Positions 30,537-43,257 of a DNA stretch of 64,000 nt are shown one piece after another. The translations under genes were made by a program, and so were the position numbers. Within the stretch, counting starts at the first letter, position 1. Every line of letters begins with the position of its first letter. Under the pieces are notes generated by a model. The model ran no database searches and was not told the origin of the DNA. It saw only the letters and a list, made by a program, of their open reading frames with translations. Source of the DNA: Branchiostoma lanceolatum (lineage: Eukaryota > Chordata > Leptocardii > Amphioxiformes > Branchiostomatidae); NCBI RefSeq assembly GCF_035083965.1, contig NC_089724.1:3396001-3460000 (forward strand). The letters run 5' to 3'.

Positions 30537-31945
30537 TATTGATATCTGTAGTATTTTATCCAGTTGCTTGAATAACTATTTTTGGCGTGTAGTGTAGATA
30601 TTTCAAAACTGAAAGTTGATGAAATGCCAAATATGATATACAATCTCGGCTTTTCTTGCTATCAGTTTTACAAATCACCTGACGAAGAGGCCAAATAAGA
30701 ATAGCATTTTGTATCCTTAGATTTCTTTCTTGCAAACAGCATTTTTTTAACAAGGTGATTGTTGGAACAATTCTGAAATCTGGATTTGAATGGATACCAT
30801 TGTATGAGCATACTGCTGTCTGCCTTCCATGCATAATTAAAGATAATTGCCTGTAATGACATCGAGTAGAGGTGCGAAAACAATTAATCCATTGACAGAT
30901 GACAGGCTGTCAACATGACGGATGGAGATGGATCAATACATGGAAGGAAATTTACCAAAATTTTGAATAAAGCTACTTACAAAAGTCTTCGCAGTGGGCT
31001 ACAAACTTGAAATTGGGTGCAAACAGTACGCAAGAAGTTGGTTTATGTACATCGAACGGCCAGATATTGATTTTATCACTGCATACCTGGTTATCGGTAG
31101 ATAAAGTCATAGATACCCCCTAAAATAATATCAATATCTATGTTTTTTTCAAATCTGATAAAGTATTCATTGTTTTGGTTCTACATTTATGTAATGTACA
31201 ACACTCGCCGCATCCTCTGAAAGTTTTATGACACAGTTCTCACCAGAAGGGCTTGGTGTAGGCCAATGTTTATTGAGACAAGTTGATCCTATATTATTAT
31301 CAATTATGGAAAAATAATGCAAATTTAGCTAGGAAGTTGTAACTATTTGGAATCAGTGATACCTGACCCATATTCCTGCCAAATTTGAAGGGGATTGGCC
31401 ACTCCAAACTTGAGGTACGCGCGATTTTCCAGGTAGCCTTGAGTCACCTTGTTTCTTACCATTAGCTCGTCTTAGCGTCACAGAGCCGAAGCGCGGCACT
31501 ATATTATCACTAAAAAGATCATTAAAAGACATGAAAGAAAGGAAATCATACCTATCATAAATAGAATACAACTATGATCGATTTGAATTGTTAAGTTGCT
31601 AGTTTGAAGAGCTATCAATAATCATTAAACGTGGCAAACAGACGCAGATGGTAAACCGCAAAAGCTGGTTTCATACATTGTAAAATTCATATTGGCCTCT
31701 GTACATAAATTAGATATGTATGGGTGGTCAGTTCATTGGCGCCAGGCGTCGAAACAAATTAGATTATACTCTCCAACTAGAGGGTCTGCTCTGGCTGGAT
31801 TTGGACGTGTTTTTTTTTTGCGTTTTTGTCGGGCTTTCTATTTTGTCCCGTTTTCTTTCTGTTTGGTTTGGTGACAATCAAGAGTAATTAGATTATACAT
31901 TGTGGTCTAGCTGTAGCCGCAACTGATGTACTCATTTTTTTTTCT
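30537..31945. other. Non-coding stretch, nothing recognised
   Basis: AT-rich, with no credible gene. Near 31470, CGTCTTAGCGTCACAGAG is the inverse of a sequence at 28205-28222, perhaps remnants of related element ends. Confidence 0.35.
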
Positions 31946-33453
31946 GGCCCCCATTCCACTTGACGGCGTTCTAGCTGCGACCTAACTAGAATGCGTGTAA
32001 CCCTTGACTTCACAATTCAAATATCATGCAAGATGTACAAGTATGACTGAAAAGGCAACAACACACACAAAGCGTAAAAAGATTCGTTTTTGTCTGTAAG
32101 ATTCTGTCAAATTTTACGTCTCAGATCTTCAACCTAACGTCCTCCAGTATGATGCACTTCTGTATATCTAAACGGTGCATACATGGGGGTGCTGCAATAG
32201 AGATCTCTCAAATCCACTGTTTTCAAAGCGGCGGATGTGTGTAACCCGAATGATTAATGTTAATGAGGGTTGCCTGTAAAGTATCCGAAATCCCTAAAAA
32301 CTTTTATAAATTATGAAATACGCAGAAACTCATATTCCTTTTGAAATCTTCCAACTCACTTATCATTGAATGTGTGGGACTTTTTATTTCCCACTGCTTT
32401 CAAAGAAAAAAAATCAAACTCCGCATTAGTACCGTATATGTATAAACTTATTGTAGACTAGCAATATAGTATGATCTTGTATCACATGTATGCCTTTTGT
32501 TTTACTTTACATTTTTTCTTCGACATTGTTGTCAACATGCAATTAGCCTACGGGCATGAATTTGCAATAAACTTATTAACCTATGTAGTGGGACGTCAGG
32601 GGACCGCAATGGGAAATGACCGTTTGTTTTTGAATGTTCACTCAATCTAACAGGTGTATTCCCATGAGATTTTAGCTAGACGTCATTTTTCATTACACGC
32701 CAGATGGTCCACCCTGCCCCTCTAGTCGGGCGAAACGTATAATTTAATATCATAACCGCAGTTGACGCACATGGTAATAATTAGATTGCGTCTCGCTTTC
32801 CAATAGTGTTCTGCACTGCCACTCTTAATGACACCCACATTCCACTCGGGCGGCCACCTCGCTGCAACCGCCCTGCGACCTAAACATTCGTCGCTCAACG
32901 AATGTCATAGATAAAAGCGAATCTCTTAACACTTTGTGTGTTTCTTTGTCTTTTCAGTCATATTTCTATATTTTGTATGATATCCAAATAGACCCCTTTC
33001 CAAATACTGGCGCCATTTTGCATCTGGCGCGAGCACGCGTTTTTTGAGCACGGGAAATGTAAACAAACGGTAAGAGGACAGCGCGGGAAAGGCTAAACAA
33101 TGGCGTCCCCAATAGAAAGCAGCGTTGAGTCATCTGAGTCGGCGGAGAGATGCTCTCCTCGGTGAAATCCGTCGATATATATGCATGACACAAGTAGATA
33201 ATACTGTTGTGGACACTTAGACTTGATATCAGCCAGTAAAAATTGTAAATTTCTGATGATTTTCCACAGTTCCTGACGGGATGTTTAACGCGCCACGCAT
33301 CGTATATGTTTACACCGAAGAAGTCGATTGAACGTTTATCATTATCACCAAGCGCAAACGTACAAGGGCAGGAGTTTGCTGACAAGGGTTACAAAAATCC
33401 TATTTAGGTCGCAGCGAGGTCTCAGCGCGATCGCAGTCTAGTGGGGTGGGGCC
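31946..33453. mobile_element. Candidate 1.5-kb non-autonomous DNA element
   Basis: The left end (GGCCCCCATTCCACT, then GCTGCGACCTAA) is the approximate inverse of the right end (TTAGGTCGCAGCGAG to AGTGGGGTGGGGCCC). An internal copy of the end-like sequence is near 32845. No transposase ORF or clear target duplication was found. Confidence 0.5.
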
Positions 33454-33602
33454 CTGATTTAAGGGCATTGTCACTGAGTTGCGTATTAACATGTTTTTGG
33501 TTTAGATTAAGTTTGCAGCCGAATAAGTGATTTCTTAGGTTCGATCACAAGGCTGCACAACGGTCGGTCAAAGTAGAAGAAAACTTTCTCCCCGCATACT
33601 TA

Positions 33603-35485
33603 AAGCTATGGTCACAGTAAACTCACGTCGTACCTGCGACGGGGTTTCTTCCGTCATGACAGCGCCGTACGTCGTACGTTTGGGAAAAACCGGGTGCAAT
33701 AGTTAACACATACAAAGTGGTGGTCACATAAAACGTAGGTACATCGTACGATGGGTTTTTTGAGTGTACCTAGGTCAATCGCAGGTAAATCGCAGGTAAA
33801 TCGCACGTAAAAGTAGCCATCGCCGAGCGTCCTACGCCGGAAAATACAGCTAAAGATGATTTTGAACATGTTCAAAATTTTGCTTCCGTCGCCGTACGAT
33901 TTTTATTGCCCCCAATACAGACTTCACTACGGCCTTCTTTTTATACCAATGAGATGAAAAATGTATACATTTCGACCGTGTTCTGATGGTTTCAGTTTCC
34001 CCTGATATTGTCGATGTTGTTGAGAAGTGCAGCCACCAGAGCACAGTGGCAACCGGTGTACAGCGCGCCCGCTGAAGAGCCTGCTTTCAAGGCTACGATT
34101 TTGCACGTGTCAGATCGAGTATCGCTCACAGGTGATGCATACAATTGTTTCATGTCTATACACACGTGGGTTCATAATTAGATCAGACCTCATTCCCTGA
34201 AGAACCTACCCAAGGACTTATGGTGTGACTTCTGTGATGAGAACTATACTCTGGTGTCACAGCTATCTGAAGCTGGCAGACGCCCGGGAACAGCAGCACA
34301 ACCAGCAGGACGACCAGAACTGAGTTTTTTATTGATATCAACGATTGCTTTATGTTGTAAACATATCATCCTGTATCTCTTAACGAAAGAAAGATACTAA
34401 AAAGACTGAAACTTTCATTTTGCAGTTTATTGCTGTCACATGCACTTCACTTTCAGAGAAATCCATATATCAGTACATCCCACTGAAGATATGTATCAAA
34501 CCATAAAGAAATGTTGTGCTCCATGATCAGTTGGAATGTTTTCGTTTCACCCTCGTTTTATATCTTTACTTCTGAGTGGTTGTTTAAGGCAAATTACTGT
34601 AACGTTTTTTATAAATTCGAAAACAAAACTGAATAAGGAGGCGTTCTAATACATTAAAAGAATAAGGATGCGATGCAACAAAACGTTATTTTGTCCAAGC
34701 CAGTTTGCTCCGGATGTGAAAGGGTGATTTGTAAAGATTATTTCGATCGGCCTATATCATATGGTGCTGCCATGGCAAGGAACCCACAGGGCTATTGTAG
34801 TACTGTTACAGATAGACTCTTAGCTGTTTTCCCTCTATGTTTGCCACATTCCCCCCCCCCCAAAAAAAAAAACATTTCGCATCTCATCCAACATCCCGGC
34901 CTGCTTCCATGCCCCAGGGACAACTTGCCCCCTGGCCCCAAGTCTCTGTCTTGTAAGCCTGGGTACCTTTCTCTCATGAGATTATGCAAACATATAGCAG
35001 CGCTCACTATGCGCTCGACTGCGTTTGGTTTCTGAAGTAGTCCCCACCACACTCTCGAGCCAACTCAATCAAAAGTGTGTCGTATTGGCCTAGTAAGGTC
35101 CGCCGCTGGATCCACGGCCTCACCCACCACCTCCGTCGCCTTCCCGCATTCTGTCTTTCTTGCAGAACCCTGATGAGGGCTGCCAAAATTACAGCTTGCC
35201 TTCCCTGTACGTACTCTATTTAGCTGTATCTGCAGCAACACCAGCCTGATCCTTTCTGGTGGCATCACCATCTAGCAAAGGTCAGATGAAACGTGCACAC
35301 ATATGAGATGAGCGACACGTGACAAATCGCACGACGCCGGAAAATTTTCAACATCACCCGACGCTCTGCGATAGCTGATTTTACCTACGATTTACCTGCG
35401 ATTTACCTGCGATTTACCTGCGTTGTACGGGAAATGCATCGTACGTGCATCGTAGGTACGACGTGAGTTTAGTGTGACCGGGGCT
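33603..35485 (-). mobile_element. PIF/Harbinger DNA transposon relic, nested
   Basis: Ends GGTCACAGTAAACTCACGTCGTACCT and its inverse, with subterminal repeats of AAATCGCAGGT on both sides. TTA duplications lie at 33600-33602 and 35486-35488. A transposase fragment on the minus strand confirms the superfamily. It is 1.88 kb, decayed. Confidence 0.75.
34925..35061 (-). pseudogene. Harbinger transposase C-terminal fragment (DDE superfamily 4)
   Basis: The minus-strand frame contains VERIVSAAICLHNLMRERYP and continues LQDRDL. The IV-A-LHN-R sequence followed by YP-LQ is characteristic of the C-terminal end of invertebrate Harbinger nucleases. The frame is stopped just upstream and the catalytic DDE segment is not recognisable, so it is inactive. 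Confidence 0.65.
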
Positions 35486-35560
35486 TTACTTAAACCAAAA
35501 AAATGTTAATGCGCAACTCACGCGCACTTGAAATTACGCACAAGTGTGACAGGGCCCTAA

Positions 35561-35959
35561 CATCATAGCGACAATTGACGCAAACGGAAAGTAATTATAT
35601 TGGGTTTCGCTTTCCGAGAGCGTTCTGCTCTGCCGCTTTTGATAGGGAAGCGGGCTCCACACAACTCCATTCGTTATTGACGAATCACTGTTTCTGACAT
35701 TTAATTTCCTCCCGTCAAATGAAGTACTATGAACCGCTAATAACACGATGTCGAGTTCGGCGGCGACGTTGGAAGTTGAAGGGAGTGTTTCCCGGTGACG
35801 ATGATATGTCCCGAGTTTCTAGCCAAGTGGCGCCGAAAGGGCTGTTGAACATGTAGGAAACGAATTGAGGAAGCCTCTCAAAATCAAGTCAACATTAATA
35901 TATTGCAGGTAGTGTTAGAGTAACTTCTACTTGGAGCAACCTCTTTCTGTAATACTTCA
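35561..35959. other. Non-coding stretch, nothing firm
   Basis: Contains TTTCGCTTTCC-GTTCTGC-TGCCGCT sequence resembling 32795-32830, which hints at a shared old element. No gene. Confidence 0.35.
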
Positions 35960-36990
35960 TCCTTCCATGATAAATTGTATCAACAAATTGTTCTTGGCTG
36001 CAGGTCCATTATTCGACAACTGCCTTCAGGTGCCTTGAGTTCAAAATTTCGTTTTTGAGTTGGGGTTTTCATATTTGTTTCTTTGCTTTGCGTCTTGACT
36101 TTATATTAGATTCCAAAATACTTAAGGCTCCTTCTAATCGCAGATAGTACATAGGGCCTTTGGTGTCTGCAGTATCCAATGCCTGGATGTACTAGTGCTG
36201 TAACAATACCACCATATGTCACTGCATGACGGGTGTTTAGCAATCGAGGATTGCCTCGACTTGAAGCGTCACAGTACATCTTTCCAACATCTGCCACAGA
36301 CAGATGTTTGCATGCATGGCAGACCATTTGTCTTGAGGCTAGATGTTGTATAAATCTTAAGTCATAAATTGAATGTAGAAATCGGTAGAATTACTTCAAT
36401 TTTGAGCTTCAACATAAACCTTCCCAACATCGATCTGGCACAGACAGGTTTTGTTAGGCAGACCATTTGTCCTTAGGTTAATACTTGCTAGCAAAGGCCC
36501 GGATGAAATGGGATTTTTCATGCATCTTCCCGACAGCTGGTACCGACAGATTTGGTATGGCAGGCCATTTTTCTTAAGGTTAATACTAACAGATTGTTCT
36601 TGGCTGCAAGTTCATACTCTACAACTGTCTTAGTATCTTTATTTTTGAGTTGGAGTTTTCATTTTTTTTTGTTGGGGGCGTCTAGCTTTTTGAATTACTC
36701 AAATCTCAGAATGTTCGTGTCTGCAGCAGCATCCAGTGCGCATATGTAGCAGAAATGTAGCAACACCGCCATATGTCACTGCATGACCGGTGTTTACCAA
36801 TCGCAGATTGCCTTAAAGCCTCACCTTGCATCTTTTCAACATCTGGCACAGCCCTATTTTGTATGGCAGACCATTTCTCTTTAGGTTAATTGACCGTATT
36901 AATACTAACAAATTGTTATTGTCTGCAATTCGGTTATTCTACAACTGTATTCGGGTTAAAAGTCGCTAAAATAGAGCAGTCTTGGGTTTA
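35960..36990. repeat. Degenerate complex tandem repeat upstream of the LINE
   Basis: Recurring words (ACAAATTGTTCTTGGCTGCA, TTTTTGAGTTGGAGTTTTCAT, CTTCCCAACATCTGGCACAGACAG, GGCAGACCATTTGTC, ATGTCACTGCATGAC) appear three to five times in varying order. Confidence 0.6.
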
Positions 36991-36994
36991 AAAG

Positions 36995-38955
36995 TCCTTT
37001 TTTGAGGGGATTTGTGACGCCTTTTGTATGCTTTGTTGACATGAGGAAGGCATTTGACAGTGTTTGGCGGGATGGGCTGTTCTATAAGTTGTATCAATGT
37101 GGTATTGGAGGAAATTTCTTTAATATTATAAAATCCATGTATAGGGACGTGAATTATGCCGTTAGATTAGACAATGGACTATCAAACTCCTTTCCTTCCG
37201 TATGCGGAGTAAGACAAGGATGTAATTTAAGCCCTTTACTATTCAATTTATTCATAAATGACATATCTAAGTGCTTTGATCCCACGAAATGTGATCCTGC
37301 AGTCCTAACTTCAAAATCCCTAAATTGTTTATCCTGGGCAGACGATCTCGCTCTGATATCATCGTCAAAACAAGGGCTACAGCATTGTATTGATTGCCTA
37401 GAAAAGTATTGTAAGAAATGGAAACTATCTGTCAATGTTTCAAAAACCAAGGTTGTTGTTTTCGGCAAAGGTTCTAAGAAGAAATACAAATTTCATATTT
37501 ATGATAAAGAAATAGAAATCACTGACAGCTATACCTACCTCGGTATTCCGTTTACATCATCGGGTAAGTTCAAAACTGCCAGGACATATTTAAAAACCAG
37601 AGCAATGAGAGCACTTTTTAAACTCAAGGCTCTTCTACTCTCTAACAATGACATTTCAATCAATCTTGGGAAAAACCTATTTGATAAATTCGTCAAGCCC
37701 ATCTTTATGTACGGCTCAGAGATCACATGCTTTGACCGTTCTTCCAAAACTATGAAAATTATTGCATCACATACCGGTAACATCCGTGAATCTTCTCAAA
37801 AGGTTCTGTCAACTTTACTAAAAATACTTGATATTCAAAATAACTTTCCTGCCACCATTCGAAAAACTACCTCTTCTGAATCTAATAGTACCTATGTTGT
37901 ATGTTTCGAAAGAAATACAGATAAAGAAATACTAATGCGTCATGCAAATAGCCAAACTCTACGAGAGAACGGCTTCCAAATCATAACCCTACACGCAAAT
38001 CAACATATTCCAGAATTTGACATCATTGATATGCGTTTCCAGAAATTCCTGTTAGGTATACATGCCAAAGCCTCAAACGATGGTGTCAGAGGAGAAATGG
38101 GAACTTTCCCAACGATGATGGACGCAGAAATGCAACTTGTAAAATACTGGCACCGCTTAGTTCATTTACCCGAAGATACCTTACTTCGGGAGGCATACAA
38201 TGCTGTTCTTTTAGGAGAACATGATTGGGTTGTCCACGTGAAAAATATCCTCAACTACCACGGTTTTGGACATATATGGCTGAACCCGAAGTCATACCAT
38301 ATAGATATAATCAACACTCAGCTACGACAACGTCTACAAGATGTTTATATACAAAATTGGCATTGCGCTATTCGAAACAATTCCAAACTTTCCTTTCTTT
38401 CTACCTTAAACAAGATTTATAAGCAAGAAAACTACCTTTCAAACATTAAGAGCCTCGACGTACGTAGAGCAATCACAAAACTCAGAATTGGCTGCCATAA
38501 ATTAAGTATAGAAACGGGGAGATTTCAAAAACTCCCTATAGACCAGAGGGTTTGTCCATTTTGTCCAGAGGTAGTTGAAGACGAATATCACTTTTTGATT
38601 GTATGTCCCAAATATTTTGATTTACGTAATTCACTATACTCAATGCTATCGTGGGACTTACCAGGATTTATCTCAATGGACTTAAATAGCAAATTTAAGT
38701 ACATAATGACATGTGACAACCCATGCATGGTATACATTGGGAAATTTATCAAAGAATGTCTAGACGTAAGAAACTCCTCCAATAATTGTAAAATCCCATT
38801 GTCATCCCATACTACTACACTATATTGTATAAGATAGACTAGTACACCATATTGTATAAGATAGACGGATTAGCCTAGTAGAATGGTATCTATGTACCAG
38901 TGAATGCCATACTCTGTACCTTGTACAATTGTTGAGCAATAAAGTTATCTATCAC
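36995..38955 (+). mobile_element. 5'-truncated non-LTR retrotransposon (LINE)
   Basis: Holds ORF2 from RT motif A onwards plus a 3' tail ending TTGTACAATTGTTGAGCAATAAAGTT. The same tail occurs alone at 53367-53405, so that is the family 3' end. A 27-bp direct repeat (CATATTGTATAAGATAGAC type) spans the ORF end. The endonuclease and RT N terminus are missing, a common result of incomplete reverse transcription. Confidence 0.8.
37002..38837 (+). CDS. LINE ORF2 fragment: reverse transcriptase and C-terminal zinc-knuckle region
   Basis: 611 open codons. RT motif A is FVDMRKAFDSVW (residues 10-22), motif B GVRQGCNLSPLLFNLFINDI (about 68-87) and motif C WADDLAL (about 111), an aromatic variant of F/YADD. 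YLGIPFTSSG follows, as in CR1/Jockey-like clades, and near residues 523-545 there is a CPFCPEVVEDEYHFLIVC cysteine/histidine motif (zf-RVT type). The start codon is only the first methionine after truncation. The long intact frame suggests a fairly young copy; the exact clade is not resolved. Confidence 0.85.
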   Translation: MRGFVTPFVCFVDMRKAFDSVWRDGLFYKLYQCGIGGNFFNIIKSMYRDVNYAVRLDNGLSNSFPSVCGVRQGCNLSPLLFNLFINDISKCFDPTKCDPAVLTSKSLNCLSWADDLALISSSKQGLQHCIDCLEKYCKKWKLSVNVSKTKVVVFGKGSKKKYKFHIYDKEIEITDSYTYLGIPFTSSGKFKTARTYLKTRAMRALFKLKALLLSNNDISINLGKNLFDKFVKPIFMYGSEITCFDRSSKTMKIIASHTGNIRESSQKVLSTLLKILDIQNNFPATIRKTTSSESNSTYVVCFERNTDKEILMRHANSQTLRENGFQIITLHANQHIPEFDIIDMRFQKFLLGIHAKASNDGVRGEMGTFPTMMDAEMQLVKYWHRLVHLPEDTLLREAYNAVLLGEHDWVVHVKNILNYHGFGHIWLNPKSYHIDIINTQLRQRLQDVYIQNWHCAIRNNSKLSFLSTLNKIYKQENYLSNIKSLDVRRAITKLRIGCHKLSIETGRFQKLPIDQRVCPFCPEVVEDEYHFLIVCPKYFDLRNSLYSMLSWDLPGFISMDLNSKFKYIMTCDNPCMVYIGKFIKECLDVRNSSNNCKIPLSSHTTTLYCIR

Positions 38956-38974
38956 CTCTCCACCTTTCCAAACT

Positions 38975-40080
38975 TCCTTTGGTATTGAATGATTATTTGT
39001 CTTCATTATTGAATGCGGAGATGTACCAATACTCCCACAGTAACGGCCTACGTCACTGCATGACAGATGCATGTGTCACGTGTATGACGGATTCTTTCAA
39101 AAGCTCGTCAGAAGGCCCTGAACATTGGTTCATCATGCAACATTCCGCATTGATCACTCAACAGCTGGCACTGACTGATGTTTTATTTGTGAAGTCGTAC
39201 CGATAGGCGGCACTGTCAGGCTCTCTATAGCTCTCCATCAGTCTTTGAAGTCGTACAAACAAGAATCCTAACTCATTTTACATAACAATGTGCTTATGCA
39301 CGAGTCGTGATTTGCCATGTTCAACCTGTTTTTCTAGTTTATTGTATGTATGTACTGATTGGTTCTGCTAGTACATTCTGGTGACGCTGAAGAAGGTGAT
39401 GGATGTCACGTCCGGAAATAATCTCCGTAATGTCTAACCTTCATCAACGTACAAACAAATAAGAAAAAATGTCGTCTTGGATTTGATTTGATTTGAGTTT
39501 CGATTTTCTTTACTTGGAGCGTGATGCTTTTAGTTCCGCTGTTCTTGGCATTGAATTTTTTTTGTCTGATCTGAGATCACACATCTTCAAAATGCCAATA
39601 ACCTGTCAACGTTTAGCTCGGAGTCGACGATGAAGGTTGCAGTGATCCTCACGATAGGGCTGTACGTCACTGTGTGAGATGCATAGAAGATTTGCACGGC
39701 TTTGTTGAGCAGCAGCTTTGTACCAGCCCCAATAGCAGTGACGTCAGGTTTCGCCATATCTCTATCAATCAGCTGGCAATTACAGACTGTCTATAGCTCA
39801 ACAATTCTCTATGAAATCTTACAGACAAAGTAGAAGAATAAGATCTTGGCTCTGATTTTTGCTTTTCTTTGCCTGGGGTGTGATTCTCTTGGTCAAGATG
39901 CTTCTCATGGCATGGAATTGTATGATCTGATCTGATCTGACATCACATACGTTAGAAACGCCAATGACCTGTCAAATCAAGCTCGGCGTTGATGCTGGTG
40001 ATTGCAGGAACTATGACCTGCACCGATCAGCCAAACGTCACTGAATGACAGGTTTGAAGTACGTTGATAAGGCACAGTTC
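38975..40080. repeat. Two to three degenerate direct repeats of about 390 bp
   Basis: 39480-39690 and 39860-40060 share a GATTTTCTTTACTTGGAGCGTGAT-like block, TGATCTGAGATCACA, CAATAACCTGTCAA, AGCTCGG and CGTCACTG-TGA. Related words occur at 39040-39240 and in 35960-36990. A hammerhead-like but decayed CTGAAGAAGGTGATGGATGTCAC lies at 39387-39409. Confidence 0.55.
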
Positions 40081-40599
40081 TTTAACAGTCCCAGTAGCTT
40101 TGTTTGTTTGAACCTTTATGAGAAGCTCAAATCGGCATGCAGGCCGCTTTTCCTTGATAAATTGCAAATACACTATGCTCTATAGCGTGATCCTCCATAC
40201 GCAACAACCTTATCAAAAGCCTACTCTTTTGTATAGGTGCATCTCAGCAATCAAGCTTTGACTCTGGTGTTCTTCATAGGCCTCTGCCTAACAGCTGGCC
40301 ATGGCACATTTTCTGTAGCCCATCATCTCCATCTGTCTGTGACGTTTCACAAACGGAGTAGGCAGGCCCACCGACACGACTAAGTATCTCGGCTTGTGAC
40401 ATACATACAGTAGTATGCCTTTTCCTCGACAACTAATAATGCTTAAACACCCGAAAAAGCGGCTGAAAAGCATACAGACATCGAAACTATACAATTATAC
40501 AACGTAGCAGTTAGAAATTATGATTGTAATCACCATCATTTTGTTCTTAACAGGAGAGCCTGGCCCATTTTTCGTGATCCTGTTCGTCAATTGAATGGT

Positions 40600-40660
40600 A
40601 CTGTTCGTATTATATTATATTATATTATATTATATTATATCATATCATATCATATCATAT
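40600..40660. repeat. (TATAT)n / (CATAT)n microsatellite
   Basis: A pure pentanucleotide-type run shifting from TTATA to TCATA units. Confidence 0.9.
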
Positions 40661-40768
40661 TCTGAACTCATGGTGTTTATATGTCATAAGCTGTTTGAAA
40701 TGTCTGCAAGACGGTACTGGACCATTCATTTGAATTCAGCCATCTTGAAAGATTATATCGCTTATTCA

Positions 40769-40872
40769 TTTGGCTAAATCTGCCCATGAATAAGAAATAA
40801 ATAAACGAAAATAATTATGATATAATTGTTTTCGTTTATTTTTTTTTCCATTCATGGGTAGATTAAGCCAAA
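40769..40872. mobile_element. Near-palindromic 104-bp hairpin element
   Basis: The left arm has TTTGGCTAAATCTGCCCATGAATAAG and AATAAACGAAAATAATTAT; the right arm is its inverse with a T-run difference. Probably a tiny MITE; no target duplication resolved. Confidence 0.7.
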
Positions 40873-41877
40873 GGGATTTAATTATATTCAAAGCCACTTG
40901 GGTTCGACTGATTGCTACCAAACGCTCTGAAAAGCACGTCCATTTGACAAAGGTAACCATACAAAACCGCAGTGGCCTTGGAGGTATATATTGAAGAGCG
41001 ATTCCATTCAAGAGATAATTAGTACCAGAACACGAACAGCACGGCAGACATGCTCTGCTCTATAGTGTGTCCCTCCATGCGCACCAACCTCATCAAAAGG
41101 CTGCTCTTTTGAATAGGTGCATCCAGCAATTTCAATCACCCCTGGGGGAAATAATCAAGGTAATATTCCACGGACTGCGAGGCGTAAGTAAAAAGATGTT
41201 GTGGTTCCGGTTACGGTACTATACAAATTAGGCTCGGTAGGTAGGGATTCTCTTTTTTTTCTCTAGCTATATATAGTATAGATTTCGGCCGAAATGATCC
41301 AACGATTTAAAAATTGTCAGCAAACTCTGCAATTCAGGGTCATTTTTCCCCTGCCCATGTATGTTTGCACTTGGTGGTGATAATCAACAAATATAACATT
41401 GCAAAACTGGAATGCATCAGGATACTTGTATTTTCAGAATCATTTTGTATGAACAGATATACATTGTGCAATCACAACTATATTTACTAAACTGCAGACA
41501 AGTACAATGCTAACTGCACATCAACTGGTCGAGGCTTTGATATGTTAACCAAGAGTGGACTATACAAAGTCTGCAAGAAAGTACAGCGAGACTTGTTGGA
41601 TTCTGATTTGAATTTTCATCACTTAGATGCCAAATAAAAATTCTATACATGTACCTTGCTTGCGATCAACAAAAAAGGATAGGGTCGGCAAGTTTTTACT
41701 ATGGTCGGTCGGGTAGCCGGAAACACAATATTTGTTTAAGTAGGCCTGAGCTTCCTTTGTGAGGCACACAGCGTGCTACATATATGGCAGAGCCCAGAGA
41801 AGCAGAGTAATAACGTTCCGCTAACTTAACATTAATAACGTCATATTTTATTCATACAAGCGTCTACTTATACTTGA
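40873..41877. other. Non-coding stretch, no gene recognised
   Basis: A fragment resembling 40180-40235 (CCTCCATGCGCACCAACCTCATCAAAAGGCTGCTCTTTTG) lies at 41070-41120. Otherwise no recognisable feature. Confidence 0.4.
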
Positions 41878-42625
41878 TTGACCTGTCTGAATAAACCTTG
41901 GGATAACATCACGGACAACAGGCAGAAAACCTTTTGGCAGAAAACCTGTTGTTCAGAAAACCTTTTGACAGAAATGTCGATCATTTTGTTTTCTAGGCCA
42001 CGTCCTACCAACAAAGAAAAGATCAAACTTGCAATAGCATCACATACAATGAGCAGAAAAGACTATCGTTTCTCTTCCAGACCAAGGCCTACCGACAACG
42101 TAAAGATCATGAAAGTCTTAGAATAATATCAAAGACAGACATTTTTTATCATTTCTTTTCCAGGCCACGGCCTACCGACAAAGCAAAGATCATAAGAAAA
42201 GGTTCCAATAACATCGCCGACAACGGGCAGAAATACCTTTGGGCAGAAAATTCGATCGATTTTTGTGTTCCAAGCCAAGGCCTACCAACAACAAAAGGAT
42301 CATAAGATTTAAGGATAACATCAGGGACAATGGGTAGAAAACCTTTAGCAGAAAATTTGATCAGCTCTTTTCAAGACCAAGGACTGCCGGCGACGCAAAG
42401 ATCGTAGATATCTTACAATCACATGACATACAATGGACAGGAACCCTTTGGGCACAAATTCTAGTATTTCTTTTCCAAGCCAAAGGCCTACTGGCAACGC
42501 AAAGACCAGGTTAACATCACACGCAATGGGCATAAAGGAATCCTTTCGGCACCGCATTCTATCGTTTCGTTTCCAGGCCAAGGGCGGCAGACAAAGTAGC
42601 TATCACGAACATAGTTTCGTAACGT
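41878..42625. repeat. Minisatellite of about seven degenerate units of roughly 110 bp
   Basis: Each unit carries TTTCTTTTCCAGGCCA(A)GGCCTACCGACAA, GCAAAGATCATAAGA and ATAACATC-GACAATGGGCAGAAAACCTTTGGCAGAAA. Confidence 0.8.
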
Positions 42626-43257
42626 TTTAGTCATTCTGTTCATAACCACACAACTCAAAAGCATGTACTAAAAATATCGATTTCTTTGTGAAGGTAACAA
42701 TACCTAGAGAAGATTCCTTACTTTGCCTGCGGTTAGGGTGAAGCTTATATATGAGAGCTTTAACAAAGAGCGCCAAATAGAAGGGTGTAGGTGGGTGCCA
42801 AAAGCTTCATAAATACCCCTCTACGTGTTTCCTCATAGATCCGTATCGATGCATTCGAAAGCCAAAAAATTACGAAAGCTCGTAACGACATGAAGGCATC
42901 TTGGAGGCATCTTGGATGCATCTCGGAGGCATGTGTGATTACGGGCTTTCGCAGAAAATGGAAGACGACCGAAGGGAGAATTGATGCTATCGTCTGCACC
43001 GTGTCGCGTGGATACGGGCACCTCGGAGATTACCGAAGTGTTGACGATAATCACCGAAGATTAACGAGGATTTGACGGGAATTAGCGATGATCCACGTAA
43101 GCATCTGAGAGAATACGTCCAGGAAATTATCCTTTTTTTTCAATTTTGTCTCAGAGGATCTTTACTTATCTCCATGGTAACAAAAGCGAAATAACAACCA
43201 ACGAAAGAGAGGGCAAAATCACCCAGCTAGGAGCCCGTGTCATGCTTAGGTCCGAAT
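42626..43257. other. Non-coding stretch, nothing recognised
   Basis: Short tandem GGAGGCATCTTGGATGCATCT near 42900. No gene. Confidence 0.4.

Larger units (their letters stand above)
33463..35557. mobile_element. MITE copy interrupted by a Harbinger element
   Basis: The left (33463-33602) and right (35486-35557) parts match the MITE at 14404-14637 on the two sides of its AAATTTACTGAAACC region. TAA is present at both outer edges (33460-33462, 35558-35560). The left terminus carries a small deletion. The insertion fixes the order of events: MITE first, Harbinger later. Confidence 0.7.

Noticed and set aside
41878..42625. Possible CRISPR-like repeat/spacer pattern
   Set aside because: Units are degenerate, without constant spacers, in a eukaryotic genome; it is a minisatellite.
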